A stretch of 64,000 bases of DNA from Brachypodium distachyon. Its lineage: Eukaryota; Streptophyta; Magnoliopsida; Poales; Poaceae. The notes below the pieces were generated by a model. It had not been told where the DNA came from. It made no database searches and saw only the letters and a program-made list of their open reading frames with translations. A program made the translations under genes and the position numbers. The stretch lies in assembly GCF_000005505.3 (NCBI RefSeq), contig NC_016135.3:18198613-18262612 (forward strand), written 5' to 3'. The stretch's first letter is position 1, and every line of letters starts with the position of its first letter. Positions 12,201 to 23,699 of this stretch are shown one piece after another.

Positions 12201-14240
12201 AAGAAAAAACAGGAACACACCGCCACACCGGTAACATCAGGGCAGGGTCGCAAAGGTCATCTCTTCGACTGTTCGCTTGGTACTCTACCCTGAAGCGGAG
12301 AGATCACCCAGTTCGTGCCGATCATCCCCGTCAAAGCTTCACCAAAACGTAACGTCCCGTGCAACAACTTCCTCGGCTGCTCGCATCATCGTGTTTGACT
12401 GCAGTGTTTGTCCATTGCGTCCAGGTTCAAATTAACGTGGAAAAACGTGCACTTCAGTCCACCACGGGCTATATGAAATTAAAATTTAAAGCGAGAGCAA
12501 ACGACAAGCATGTCTGGCTGTGCGGGAGGGAGAAAGGAATGCGACATGAATGGGCCAAGTAGTGAAAGGAATCACGGGACCATATCACCTGTCACGCTCA
12601 TGCATCAGAGGTTGAATACTGGAGCAAGATATGGTCAGCTTATCTATCCATCTATCCCTGCTGGGTGTCCTTGGCGTGGCGAGCTGCCGTGCATCTCTGA
12701 ATTCTCGGCCAGGGAAAAGATTGCGTGATCCGTGCGGGTTTGGTGTCTCGGCTGATCGGCGCCTCATATTAATTCGTGTGGCCTCCGATGGTACAGCACT
12801 ACAGCGACGAGGAGAGCCGATGCCTTCTCTGTGTTTGCGTTGAGATTTCGTCCGTTTGTTTATGCGTGGCGAGCAGTATAAAAGCGCCGAGAGATTAGAG
12901 GATGAAATTGAGGAAAGCGGGGTGGCGCTTTTCGTGTGAGGAGCTAGACAAGATCATGACTTTACTTACAGTACTTTTTTTTTGTTTTCTAGCTTTTGAC
13001 GAAGTTGGAACGGCGCGGCGCCATGCATGCTCGCCACTTTGCCAGGTGCGCGGACGTGGCTGTCTCAGCGGTGTGCACTTATCGTTGTCACGGACTCACC
13101 GCAGCCCGGCGTAGCGTGTGTGCAACATGGTAGGGTACATTTGACATCTTACTTCAAACAAATGAATTAGTTTTTTTTAAATCGTGTTATTTTAAAAACT
13201 TAGTTCATTGGTTGAGCTAAGAAGGCTCAGAGGGTCCTCTGAGATTCAAAAGGTTGCAGCTCTAAGGGTGAACAAGTAATCTCGCCTAGTCATTGCGTAG
13301 ATTATGGTGCTGCTCGCCTTTTTCCCTAGAGGATCCGGGTAATCCCAGGAGAGATTATGACAACTAATCCTTTCACTATACTTCAGTAAGAGTATGTTTT
13401 AGCGTCGAGTCTTTGTTATTACGGCAGTTTGTAGGATAATTATCTGAGTAAGATCACCGAGAAACACCCCGATGAAATCTGAAATCAGTAACATTTACTA
13501 CAAAGGGAAAAAATACTCATGTTTCTGGAGTTTGTCTCAGCTTCTGTGTGCTCCTTACGTTCAAACTATAAAACTTTATAACTTGGTTCTAAGACAAAAT
13601 TTTGAATTTTAAGCAAGATTACAAAAGATATCTACGATATCAAATAGTATGCCACGAAGATGTATATACACTGTCAAATTTAATAAGGTTATGTTTGGTC
13701 AGACTTAAATGTGGGTTTTGGCTTTGGATTTATAAGTCACATAGACCACATGTTTTAGCTTTGGGTTTATAAGGGCCTCGAGAGTGTGCTAAGCCAAATA
13801 TGGATGAGGTTATGCAGTTTGGCACCGATGCCATATGAGCATTTTTTCCACAACGTTTGCGATGCTAAATTTTGCTTGCATGTGTTGGTCCCACCTAGAG
13901 AATAAACAATAGTACTGGTAATTGTCTTTATCTCCAGCCATGTTCGTTTCACACCATGACGAGAGAGAGTTTCAACAGCAATCCTTCGACACATTTTTTA
14001 ATGTCTTCACTCAATTTGGCACCGGACCATGTAGCTGCTCCGGTTCCAAAATTTTAGGATTTGACATCAGCCAAAACTTAAAAGCAACATTTAAAACTAT
14101 AAAACATAATTTGAAACATAATTTCACATAAACCGGATGGGTCCTTCTCGGTCTACACGGCCTTAGTCAATTTCAATGATAAAACCAAGACCTCGAGTTA
14201 TTCTCTATTATATTTGTTCGTCAATCCTCACAACAACAGC
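9300..14240. other. Long intergenic region, no gene recognised
   Basis: About 5 kb without a supportable gene. The GC-rich block at 9600-9960 has open frames on both strands but low-complexity Arg/Gly/Pro translations, and its neighbourhood (9420-9480) has the wording of grass DNA-transposon ends (GGGCTCATTTGGCTGCAGGG). A TATAAAAG at 12877-12884 sits too close to the next ATG (12902) to define a convincing gene. Confidence 0.45.
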
Positions 14241-14243
14241 CAA

Positions 14244-14900
14244 GCGCCGTGAGAGCATCTCTAGTAGATTCCTTATATAACCTCGATCCCTTAATATTTC
14301 GGTTTTGGTGCAAAAGAATCACTCCTTAAAACAGGACGGCCCGTAGAAGTTTTACGGACCCCCATAAAATTTTCCGCCCGCTCGCTATATCTAGGGCTCC
14401 GACAATCATTTAAGTGTCAAGGTCCTCATCTCCACCGCATGTATGCCACCACCAACCCGGTCAAATCCGTCCAACCCCGCGCGACACCATAAAACAAAAC
14501 TAATTTGTGAGATCCGTTCTATCCGAACCCACGCACTACAGTAAAATACGTTTTCGGTCTACATTAGACGACTTCTACGGACCGACTATAGAAGAGATAC
14601 TTTAATCACTACTCCATTCGATCCGTATTACTTGTCGCGGTTTTGTCTAGTGTATCGGAGGGAGTACTTCTTTCCGCAAATCAAACAAAGTTCTTCCAAA
14701 ATGAGCACGTACAAAGTTTGTCCAAGAGTCATGAAACGTTTTGGAGCGACGAGTAGGCTACATGACAACGAAATTAGGGCATCTCCAATACTCCTTCCGT
14801 TTACTCCTTCCATTTCGGAAGGATCGAACAGATGGAGTACTACTCATTAGAGCATCTCCAATACTGGTTGATACTAAATTTCTCCTCTCTCCTTTTCAAT
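14244..14900. repeat. Remnants of grass MITE-like repeats
   Basis: The phrases GAGAGCATCTCTAGTAGATTC (14249), AGGGCATCTCCAATACTCC (14776) and AGAGCATCTCCAATACTGG (14851) are variants of a terminus I associate with short non-autonomous DNA elements in grasses. Three related copies within 650 bp suggest nested or broken elements. I could not define full boundaries or target duplications. Confidence 0.4.
14612..14664. mobile_element. Very short Stowaway-like element
   Basis: CTCCATTCGATCCGTATTACTTG opens and CGGAGGGAG closes a 53-bp segment flanked by TA on both sides (14610-14611 and 14665-14666). Both ends match Stowaway termini, but most of the body is missing, so it is an internally deleted copy. 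Confidence 0.55.
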
Positions 14901-15711
14901 ATGTTGTCTTGTTTCTTATTCTTTTTCTTTTTCTTGATGGACCCACATGTTATCTTTTTTCTGTCTTGGTATCATTGTAGTACCTGTTACTTATTCAAGT
15001 AACCACTACTTAGTTGTGATGTTTATCTCTACTTTACATTGGACACTGCTTTCTTGGTACCTGTGTAGTACCCTTTGTTGAAGATGTACTTATATTTAAA
15101 ACCGTGCTAATTTTTACAAAACCCGGAATACGAACGCCCTCTAGGAAAACAATCCAAGCGCGGATACCGTTCGGCGAAACAGTAGGAGGAGACCTCACAG
15201 AGGTGTAAAGAATCAAAGCTTTTTCTTCTTCTCAGAGATAAGGAATGAAGGAATCAAAGCCCCGTGATGCCATTGCCCTTTGCCATCGTTCAAGCTTCGA
15301 CTGCCTACCGCGCCGAGTCAGCCACAACGTGGACTCCAGATTCCCAACTCCGACAGGTAGAGCCCACCTGTCCTCGCCCGGAAGCAGTCAGAACATCGCA
15401 GACGGCCCGCAATCCCGAGGGCCACCCGATCCACCGCGGCCCAGGGCACCACAGCCGCGAATCCCACGCGCCCCAGCTGTCAAAGCCTTTCAAAAACAAA
15501 AAGAGAAACAACAGGTACTGTGGAAACCGTCGGAACCTCAGAGAAGAACGAGCCAGAACACCCTCTAGACGCGGTGCACCGTAGACGAGCGCTCACAGCC
15601 GCGAATCCCATATTCGAGTGGGGTCCACTGCGCGTCCACCGGTGCACGGGCCTCCACGCGGGCCGGGTCTTTCCTTGGCGGCCACGGACACCCGGCTCCG
15701 ATAGGGGCAGC

Positions 15712-15717
15712 TATAAG
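15712..15717 (+). promoter_or_regulatory. TATA box of the SAMDC gene
   Basis: TATAAG within GCTATAAGTAC lies about 245 bp upstream of the leader-intron donor. The sequence after it (15745-15957) reads as a GC-rich 5' leader exon. It is the best TATA match upstream of the decarboxylase gene. Confidence 0.6.
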
Positions 15718-15957
15718 TACGGGGGCAGACCCAGGGTTCCTCCCTCAGCCGCACGCTTCTTGTTGCCTAAGAATTTCCTCTCGACCCAATCCTCTCGCCG
15801 ACGCCGTAGCAACCTTTGAGAGAACGAGATCTGCAAACCCGTTCTGAGGGAGAGGAAATTTGAGGAGGGGGTTCAAAGGGGGAGTTCGAGAGATCGGAAT
15901 CAGATCAAGCGGGCGCGCTCGGGATTTGGGGGAACCAAACAATTTTTCCCAGGAACT

Positions 15958-16553
15958 GTAAGTTTGTTACGCTAATCCTTGTTACTCTTGTTCTACCGTA
16001 CCCTGTAGATTTGTGATCTAGGTTATGTTGGTATGTACGATAGTTGTGCTGTTTTCAGGATTTAGGTCGGGTAGTTTCTGCTTTCAGTACGGAAATTATT
16101 CTTTTAGGTAGTTCGCATCTGGATCTGGGATATGCGGTGTTTGGCCTATGCCTTGAAATTTTGTTTACTGTTACTGCAAAATTATTCACCGTAATTCAAT
16201 TGTTAGATGGATTTGAAATCAAAATCGAGCGAGGAAGTCGTCCCTAGTTGCTGTTGTATAAATTGTGCAGTATGAAAATTTATTTACCCCATTTTATTTT
16301 ACACGATTCTCTTAGTTAAAATTCCCCATTGAATATTAAATTGTGTAATTATGAAATTTTGATTTACCCATTTATGTCTGCGGTTGATTTTAGTTGACGC
16401 GATTCTCTTGGTTAATTTCCCATATGATTCTGGATCTGGTTAATTCTGTTTGTTGCCACTAGGAGTCCCAAATAATGTCCGTCATTGTTTCTTCATTCTT
16501 GACCGTGAAAGTTTGCTAGAATCCTTTGTCTAACTCCTATTTCTCTTTTGCAG
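15958..16553 (+). other. Intron in the SAMDC 5' leader
   Basis: Donor ACT|GTAAGT at 15958 and acceptor TTTTGCAG ending at 16553 bound a T-rich intron of 596 bp. The acceptor lies seven bases before the tiny uORF. Plant SAMDC genes are known to carry leader introns. Confidence 0.7.
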
Positions 16554-16560
16554 TAAGTGA

Positions 16561-16569
16561 ATGTACTAA
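16561..16569 (+). CDS. Tiny upstream ORF of SAMDC (Met-Tyr-stop)
   Basis: ATG TAC TAA. The final A of its stop codon is the first base of the next uORF's ATG, a one-base overlap. This tiny/small uORF arrangement is described for plant AdoMetDC leaders, where scanning past the tiny uORF or initiating on it decides whether the inhibitory small uORF is read, in response to polyamines. Confidence 0.85.
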   Translation: MY

Positions 16570-16812
16570 TGGAATCAAAGGGTGGCAAAAAGTCTAGCAG
16601 TAGTAGTTCCCTGATGTACGAAGCTCCCCTCGGTTACAGCATTGAGGACGTTCGACCAGCTGGAGGTGCCAAGAAGTTTTCTGCTGCGTACTCGAACGTA
16701 AGGACGAAACACAAACTCTTTTATTTTGTTTCCATCGTTCTATCTATTCTAATCTGTTGCTAATCATGCAACTTATTTCTATCTCCTGCAGTGCGCGAAG
16801 AAGCCATCCTGA
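16569..16812 (+). CDS. Conserved small upstream ORF of SAMDC, 49 residues
   Basis: Two exons, 16569-16697 and 16792-16812, joined across a 94-bp GT-AG intron, encode 49 residues. The peptide starts MESKGGKKSSSSSSLMYEAP, continues with GYSIEDVRPAGGAKKFSAA and ends YSNCAKKPS. This matches the highly conserved plant SAMDC uORF peptide, which stalls ribosomes and represses the main ORF when spermidine or spermine is abundant. It ends 179 bases before the main ATG, so reinitiation or leaky scanning is needed for enzyme synthesis. The intron inside the uORF means that intron retention would change the peptide's C-terminus, the part that matters for repression in this family. Confidence 0.93.
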
Positions 16813-16991
16813 TATCGCTTTTGGCTTCCCCTTCCCGTAGTTTAGGATTTCTCTGCAATTTTATTCTGACTCTTTTCTTCCACCAATCTCTCTGGCTAGC
16901 TGCTTCGCTATAATCAACCTGTTCTGTGGTCTTGCTTCTTGCCCTCCTCTCTGCTCCTTCTCCGGTGCTGTTTTCTGACTCAATTGCTCCA

Positions 16992-18182
16992 ATGGCTGTC
17001 CTCTCTGTTGACCCCGCCCCGGTATCGGCGATCGGGTTTGAGGGCTATGAGAAGCGCCTTGAGATCACCTTCTCCGAGGCTTCTGTCTTTGCTGACCCGC
17101 ATGGTCGTGGCTTGCGCGCTCTCTCCAGGGCCCAGATTGACTCTGTTCTGGATCTTGCACGGTGCACCATTGTGTCCGAGCTCTCCAACAAGGACTTTGA
17201 CTCCTATGTTCTATCTGAGTCGAGCCTGTTTATCTACTCTCAGAAGATTGTGATCAAGACCTGTGGGACTACCATGCTCCTGCTCACCATTCCAAGGATT
17301 CTTGAGCTTGCTGAAGAGCTGTGCATGCCGCTTGCTGCTGTGAAGTACTCTCGAGGGATGTTCATCTTCCCTGGCGCACAGCCAGCTCCCCACAGGAGCT
17401 TCTCTGAGGAGGTTGATGTCCTTAACCGCTACTTTGGTGGCCTGAAATCTGGTGGCAATGCTTATGTGATTGGAGATCCAGCCAAGCCAGGCCAGAAGTG
17501 GCACATCTATTATGCCACTGAGCAACCTGAGAAACCTATGGTCACACTGGAGATGTGCATGACTGGGCTGGACAAGAAGAAAGCCTCTGTCTTCTTCAAG
17601 ACTTCTGCTGATGGACACATCTCATGTGCTAAGGAGATGACAAAGGTCTCTGGTATCTCTGAAATCATCCCGGAGATGGAGGTCTGTGACTTCGACTTTG
17701 AGCCCTGCGGCTACTCCATGAACGCCATCCATGGATCTGCGTTCTCTACAATCCATGTGACCCCTGAGGACGGCTTCAGCTATGCCAGCTACGAAGTCAT
17801 GGGCATCGACGCTTCTGCCCTTGCCTATGGCGACCTTGTCAAGAGGGTCCTCAGGTGCTTTGGCCCATCAGAGTTCTCTGTTGCTGTCACCATCTTTGGT
17901 GGACGTGGCCATGCTGCTACATGGGGGAAGAAGCTCACTGCCGAGGCTTATGACTGCAACAATACGGTTGAGCAAGAGCTCCCGTGTGGCGGTGTTCTCA
18001 TTTACCAGAGCTTTGCTGTGAACGAAGAAGTTGCTGTCTCTGCCGGGTCGCCGAGATCGGTGTTCCACTGCTTCGATGGCGAGAACGTGGAGAACCATGC
18101 TCTTGTGAAGGACGGCAAGCTTGCTAATCTGCTCCAATGGCGAGAGGACGCTCTGGAGGAGGATGGCGTGCTGTACGAGTGA
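16992..18182 (+). CDS. SAMDC: S-adenosylmethionine decarboxylase proenzyme
   Basis: An intronless ORF of 396 residues, usual for the plant enzyme. It makes decarboxylated AdoMet, the aminopropyl donor for spermidine and spermine. The self-cleavage site YVLSESSLF is at residues 72-80; cutting between Glu76 and Ser77 yields the beta chain and the pyruvoyl-bearing alpha chain. Conserved residues visible include FEGYEK near residue 16 (Glu17 and Glu20), the KTCGTT cysteine (Cys91), and the CGYSMN serine and TIHVTPE histidine needed for processing. The plant TIPRILELAEEL segment and YSRGMFIFPGAQ follow the cleavage site. The start is the first ATG in frame; the frame stays open upstream to 16926 without another ATG. 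Translation is expected to be controlled by the two uORFs just upstream. Confidence 0.97.
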   Translation: MAVLSVDPAPVSAIGFEGYEKRLEITFSEASVFADPHGRGLRALSRAQIDSVLDLARCTIVSELSNKDFDSYVLSESSLFIYSQKIVIKTCGTTMLLLTIPRILELAEELCMPLAAVKYSRGMFIFPGAQPAPHRSFSEEVDVLNRYFGGLKSGGNAYVIGDPAKPGQKWHIYYATEQPEKPMVTLEMCMTGLDKKKASVFFKTSADGHISCAKEMTKVSGISEIIPEMEVCDFDFEPCGYSMNAIHGSAFSTIHVTPEDGFSYASYEVMGIDASALAYGDLVKRVLRCFGPSEFSVAVTIFGGRGHAATWGKKLTAEAYDCNNTVEQELPCGGVLIYQSFAVNEEVAVSAGSPRSVFHCFDGENVENHALVKDGKLANLLQWREDALEEDGVLYE

Positions 18183-18355
18183 TCTGATGTCTGCTGTTTC
18201 GTCCCCGTGCAATTTGTTTTGACTTATTTCCCTTCGGTTATTCTGTGAAGCAGCCAGCCAGGCTATTGTTGCTCTGAATAAGTCTAATAGCTCTAGGTGG
18301 TCAGCTGCGTCTACCACAATGAGCATATGTCTGAAGAAAAGTTGTCAAAAACCGC

Positions 18356-18361
18356 AATAAA
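18356..18361 (+). terminator. Poly(A) signal of SAMDC
   Basis: A canonical AATAAA lies 174 bases after the SAMDC stop codon, in a U-rich context. It is the best candidate for the 3' end signal. Confidence 0.5.
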
Positions 18362-18399
18362 TAAGCATTATTGTCCTTCTGAATTCTGTTTTTTGTACT

Positions 18400-20500
18400 A
18401 TTTGGTCATTTGTACATGCGTAATTGTGTACATGTCGTGTTCGATTCTCCGCACCATCTTAATAATTGTGGACACATCATGTGCCAGACTATCCGATTGT
18501 ATGCTTATCCTCTGAATTTCTGATACACGTGCACCTGCCTCAATAATTCAAAGTGCTTCAACGGAGGTGGGCGCACGCACATGGAGTAACTTCTTTCTCG
18601 AACAAAAAGTACGTAGTATAAGTTTATTTTCTATTCCTCGAACAGAAAACAATGAAGTTTGCAAATCTAATGTTTGCATATAATAGGAAGTTGCTGCTAA
18701 TCGTATGCACATCCAATGCACAAGATCGATGGACGATGCCGACGTGCGAGAGTGACGACTCTCCGAACCAATTCTGGATGGGTGCTCCCCTGTCCTTACT
18801 TTCGTCGTACGCAACTACAATAGGACCGCGCGATGTCGTATACAATTGCCTGTGCCAACTACAGTTACGCCGGCCGATCTGTCTTTGCACCGACTCGATC
18901 GATCGATCAAATTAAGCCCTTTAACAACCACACTTGCGCCTGCCGATCTGTCACTCTCGATCACGCGAGAGGCATCTCCCTTCGCATTGCCGACTGTTTC
19001 TTTCCTTCTCATTCTTTTCTTGAAGCTTTGTTCTTTTTAGTGGGATATGCGTCTGGTTTTGTTTCCGCTCCGTGTCGTGTCTCGAGTCGACAAGTGCCCC
19101 TCGCGTTCATTTTTCGGTGCTTCCTGTCTCGCATCAAGTGTTGGCACGGTGATCCCATCGACCTATCGCCAAGGATTCCCCGATCTACTTGGTTGCCATG
19201 GGTATGCTGCGTCTAGAAGAGCCCGCGGCGCCACATCTCAGTGTCCGCGGAACACGAATATGTTCTGGGGCGCGTTGCCACGCGGGGCCGTCCATATACT
19301 ACTATCCCCCTCACCCGCGCGGATAGGGATTCCAATTCCAAGCGCATCAAATTCCAAATCTTTTCCTCTTCTTTTCCGCGACGGATCAAATCCCAAGCAT
19401 TGACGAATGACGGGCGCTGAAAAGTATTCTGAAGGATTGCGTGATTGAGCCGGGGATCGAGTGCTTGGCTCACACGCTCTGCCGTTTGTTCGGGCCATGT
19501 TCCTCTCCTCGCGTGTCGATGAGATGGATCCATGCGTTTTGGCAGTCAGCACTGATTGATTGGCCGGCATGTGGCCAAGACGAATACGGCTAGGGCCACC
19601 GCTGTGGTGCCTTCCTAGCAGATGCCCATGGCCCCCCAAGGCCAAGTTGCGTGGCGAGTCCGTGAGTGAAAGGAATCTCCGTTTGTACTGGCTGTGCCTC
19701 TGTGGCCGTTGTATAGCTTTTTTTTTTTTTTGAGGGGGTTGGCCGTGGTATAGCTAGCCCGTGCCAAAGGTTTCCAAAGCATAGGCAGGCAACGGCCCGC
19801 TCTACCTTTTGTTTTTTTGAGGGGAGGGCCCGCTCTACCTTGGACGCCGCTGTTGGACTCTTCCTCTTCCAGGCGGGTTCTCTTCCGTGACGGCTCAACC
19901 CACGGCCCACGGACATTTCTGCATGCAGTAGAAGGAGGCCCGTTTGGTAGGTCGGGTCGCACGCCAAGCAGCCATGCCCATATATGACATACGGCGTACT
20001 AATCTGGCTCTGAATCCTCTCAAAAAAATAAAAAAATCTGGCTTTGAAAGTACCAAGCGCGGCCTGTGTCACTTGAGTACTCTTGGCAGGCTCCATCGAT
20101 CCCCATGTGCTTTCTATGACTTCCAACACCCCGAACCAAAGACACGATGCAGAGCTTCAGTTCATCGTCTATCTATTCTGTCCTGGCCTGGGTCCTAGAC
20201 CAAATGGTAATATCCTCGACTGAGATAAATGAATGGCGCTCTGCTTCCATGAAAATGAAGGAACATTTGCTGTTCTGCACAGGCAGTTTGCTAGACCGCT
20301 GCAGAGTTCAAATACTTGAACGGAGCATCATTTTATTGGGCTTAATTTGGTATTTTCTGTTGCAGGTAAAACGCAATGCCGCTTGCCGCCCTCTACATGC
20401 GGCGGCCTACACAAAGAAAGACTCGGTCATCGGCTACAAGAAGAACAAACGAATCGATCTAATTCCCCCAGCTCGCTGCTAATACATCCGATCCCTATGT
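18400..20500. other. Intergenic DNA between SAMDC and the peroxidase gene
   Basis: No coding sequence recognised. The two genes are convergent. A TTTATT at 20332-20337 (AATAAA on the minus strand) could serve the peroxidase transcript, 215 bp past its stop. T/A homopolymers at 19719-19731 and 20028-20036 are present. Confidence 0.4.
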
Positions 20501-20551
20501 ATTTGTATTACATGTTACATCATCCAGAATCTGTGATCGCTACTCGATCCA

Positions 20552-23551
20552 TCAGCCGTTGACGCTGGAGCAGAGCCGCCGGATCTCGCCGTCGGATCCT
20601 GTCTTGACGCCGAGGCTGGTGAGCCTGGCGTACGAGCCGGCCCAGCTGGCGAAGAAGCTCTCCTGACTCTGCGCGAAGGCCGACACCTTGGCCCTCGTCG
20701 TGGCGTTCTGCACCAGCACGGCGTCCGTGCGCAGCAGGCCACGCCCGTCCAGCAGGTTGCTGAAGTACCGGTTGTCGAACACCTTCGCCGACCCCTCGTC
20801 GCAGTCCACCGTCACGGTGCTGTTCCCCGATGAGCAGGTCTGCATCAGCTCGTTCGCGTAGTCGGTGTTCATTGATGCATCAACGGGCACCATGCTTCCA
20901 TTGGCGTCAGGATGGAAGCGCTCCCGGAATGTGCCGCAGTGCGCTGACCCGATGGTGTGCCCGCCTGCATAAGCGGTAGTGCTGGTGTGAGATGATTCCA
21001 CAGTGCCAGTGTAGCCAACTGCTGTTTTACTCTGAGCAGGGTTGTGAATGTACCTGAGAGAGTGACGAGGTCGTCCAAGGTGAGGCCCTTCGAGGCGAAG
21101 CTCGCCGCCATAGCGTCGACGGAGAAGCCCGTGTCAATGATGTTTGCTCTGACATTGGAGGCTAGCGAGACAAGGCTATCACGTCGCCCGAGAGAGACGG
21201 GCACCGACGGTCCTCCGGTCTAGTTTGGAACAAACATATAATCAAACATCAGTTGATGAACTAGTACCACTCAAAACATTTTGCATTTCTATACCCATGA
21301 AGTGTACACAGGCGTATAGCAGCCTGCATTAGTTCTTCAGCTTAGTTGCTTCTTTTCTCGTCAAGAACGGAGATTAGCCATGCAAAAAATAACGTGCAGC
21401 CTTATTTTTACTGTCATCTCACCAGATCATCTACTGTATCTAAAACTAACAGATAGGTGAAATGGTGGATGTTTCAGCAACTCTACTGGCCTGAAATTAG
21501 CAAATGCATAGTCAATTCCAACTTCCAAAAGCACATCCGTTGTCAAGCTTCAGAATTCCAATTATGTCTACTTGTCCTTTGCCCTTAGGACCATCAGTCA
21601 TGTGCCATACAAATCATGCACATACAAAGGCCAGGTCCCAACATAAGTTGGGATTATGCTCAGTTGCTCACTTATATGGAAGCTCTTCAGGATCTCCCTC
21701 CCCATTGTATTTGGATGTAATCATTAGACAGGCTTACTAATTAACTAGTCATTGCTACATATGGGACCGTGAGCGCTTGATTCATTGGATGGTACAAGAT
21801 CAGATTGTTGCAGCATTCAATGACAGTTTATGATGTCCTATGTCCACCAAGTACTCCTGCTTAGTACTACCATTTCTCTAAGCAGATTCATGTATCAATT
21901 ATCAGCACATTTAAATTTTATGAGAATTAAGAGAAAGCACAAACTGCAGCGAAGTGTATTAGGGCAATGGGTTTGGGTAGGTGCATTGATACTTACATAT
22001 GTGACAGCATCTCTTGCAGCAAGGACTATAATGTCACTGCAAGAAACGGTTGCAGGGCATACAGCTTCGAGCAGCCTCTTGGCTTCATCAATGACATTGA
22101 ACCCGCCCAGCGAGAGGTTTGCGGGATCGGTCCTCTCCGTGCCGCTGCCTTCGATCAGCACCGACGCATCGCATCCCTGAGATAAAGAAAATTACACAGT
22201 TAAAATTATTCCTGCCGTTGATCGCAAATAAATAAATAAATTCCTGCCGTTGTCCATATGCGCTTTCAGAAACATGATGAACTGAAACTGTAAGGTGCCA
22301 TCAGTTGCACGCATGTAGCATGTCAAAGACTACTATGTATCAGGCGAGTTGAAGTTTGGGGGCTCACTGATATACCTATGTAGCTCAATTAGTAAAATTG
22401 CGTTTCCTAAAGAAAAAGTTCCAGATCATTCTGTTGATCAGAGGATCAATCGACATTATTAATGGACGCAAAATGAAATAGGTCCGGCATACCATTCACT
22501 TGCGTCACTGTTTCCTCAGGAAACTATGGGCAGGGTAAGAGAAAAAACTGTTTGGAGATTCATGTAGTGAAGGGGGGAAGGATCATGACAAGGCACATCG
22601 GAATAAAATGTCACATTAGTCATCAGTGAGCTACTGCGGCCACCGCTGAACGCACGAGGCAATGCTCCAACGCCATGACGTCAGGATAATTTTCTGGAAA
22701 TACCAGATTAATTGAATCCTAGATCTAGCACAAGGGTGTGCCAACATCAAGAACGCCAAGTAAAACACATTTCCAAAATGCAAGTGGAGTAAATAGAGTA
22801 CTCGAAATCTTTCCATTACCTCTACGAAGCAGTCATGGAAGACCATCCTGAGGAGCTTGCCGGGGATGGTGGGGTCCAAGGTGGAGGCCGACCTGACGAC
22901 ATCGTTCACCGCCAGCTCCACGCTCGGGCAGGAGGCGGCGTAGAAGCTGGGCGAGAGCGCCGGCGAAGACGTCGGCGGGGCAGAGTTCGCCGGAGACGGC
23001 GGCGGTGCCGGAGATGGAACAGATGGTTTCAGTACTGGTGTCGGGGTCGTCGTAGGAGGAGACGCTTTCGGGGCGGGTGCCGGTGCGGGAGATGGTTTTT
23101 GAGCCGGAGCCGGCGCCGGCGCTGAGGGTGATGGCTTTGGAGCCCGCGATGGCGACGGCATGGGTGGTGGAGATGGTGGCTTCGGAACCGGCGACGCTGC
23201 AGGTGGAGCCGATGGCTTCGGCGCCTGCGCCGGCGCGGGTGGAGATGGCGGCTTTGGCGCCGGAAGTGGAGACGATGGCTTTGGCGCTGGAGAAGCCGCG
23301 GGCCTAGGTGTCGGCTTGGGAGCCGGCGAAGCCGATGGGGGAGACGCTGGCTTTGGCGCAGGCGACAACGCTGGCCCGGACGCCCGCTTCGGAGCCCGCG
23401 ACGCCGCTGGTGGAAACGACGGTACGGCTGCTCTTCGAGCCGGCGGCGCCGGAAGCGGCGACTGAGACGAGGCGACCGCCGCAAGCGCCGACAAGACCAG
23501 CGCCAAGCACATGAACATGACTCCCCATTGCGGCCTCCGACCCGTACCCAT
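20552..23551 (-). CDS. Class III secretory peroxidase with long Pro-rich N-terminal domain
   Basis: Four exons (23551-22820, 22176-21997, 21219-21054, 20964-20552) give 496 residues, against about 320-350 for the family. Residues 11-28 form a signal peptide core. Residues about 30-199 are rich in Pro, Ala, Ser and Lys with repeated SPAPKP-type motifs, as in extensin or arabinogalactan-type wall proteins. The haem peroxidase domain starts near residue 200: distal site RMVFHDCF (Arg235, His239), [10 protein letters not shown] calcium loop, [14 protein letters not shown], and proximal site [10 protein letters not shown] (His362). The usual cysteines are present, plus one extra in VDCDEGS. The Pro-rich part is in the same exon and frame as the start of the catalytic domain. 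Expected role: H2O2-dependent oxidation of phenolics or extensins in the cell wall, with the Pro-rich arm as a likely hydroxyproline-glycosylated wall anchor (inference). Confidence 0.92.
22943..23464 (-). repeat. Degenerate Pro/Ala/Ser/Lys-coding repeat in peroxidase exon 1
   Basis: GC-rich imperfect repeats (plus-strand GGCTTTGGCGC, GGAGATGGTGGC and similar) encode the SPAPKP/PPSPP array. The repeats make several alternative frames open on both strands; these are shadows of the coding frame. Confidence 0.75.
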
Positions 23552-23699
23552 CACGGAAGATACTCCGGTGGCCCGAGTATCATGCACCAGCGAGTATAAG
23601 GCGTGAACGAAGCTCGCGAGCCAAGACCTCGCCCACACGAGTTCACCGCCGCCTGCTGCCTGCGAGAACAAGTCCAGTATCTACCGCGGCAGCGAGAAG

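Noticed and set aside
12877..13114. TATAAAAG followed by a 70-codon ORF with several Cys, considered as a secreted peptide gene
   Set aside because: The ATG is only about 18 bp after the TATA box, inside the expected start-site region, and the peptide lacks a convincing signal sequence or known Cys spacing.
17211..18326. Minus-strand frames of 135 and 152 codons across SAMDC
   Set aside because: Shadows of a strongly biased coding frame on the other strand; no motifs.
18430..18460. GTTCGATTC resembling a tRNA T-arm
   Set aside because: No acceptor, D or anticodon arms can be folded around it.
22835..23528. Plus-strand and alternative minus-strand frames over the Pro-rich peroxidase exon
   Set aside because: Produced by the repeat; the signal peptide and continuity into the peroxidase domain fix the real frame.
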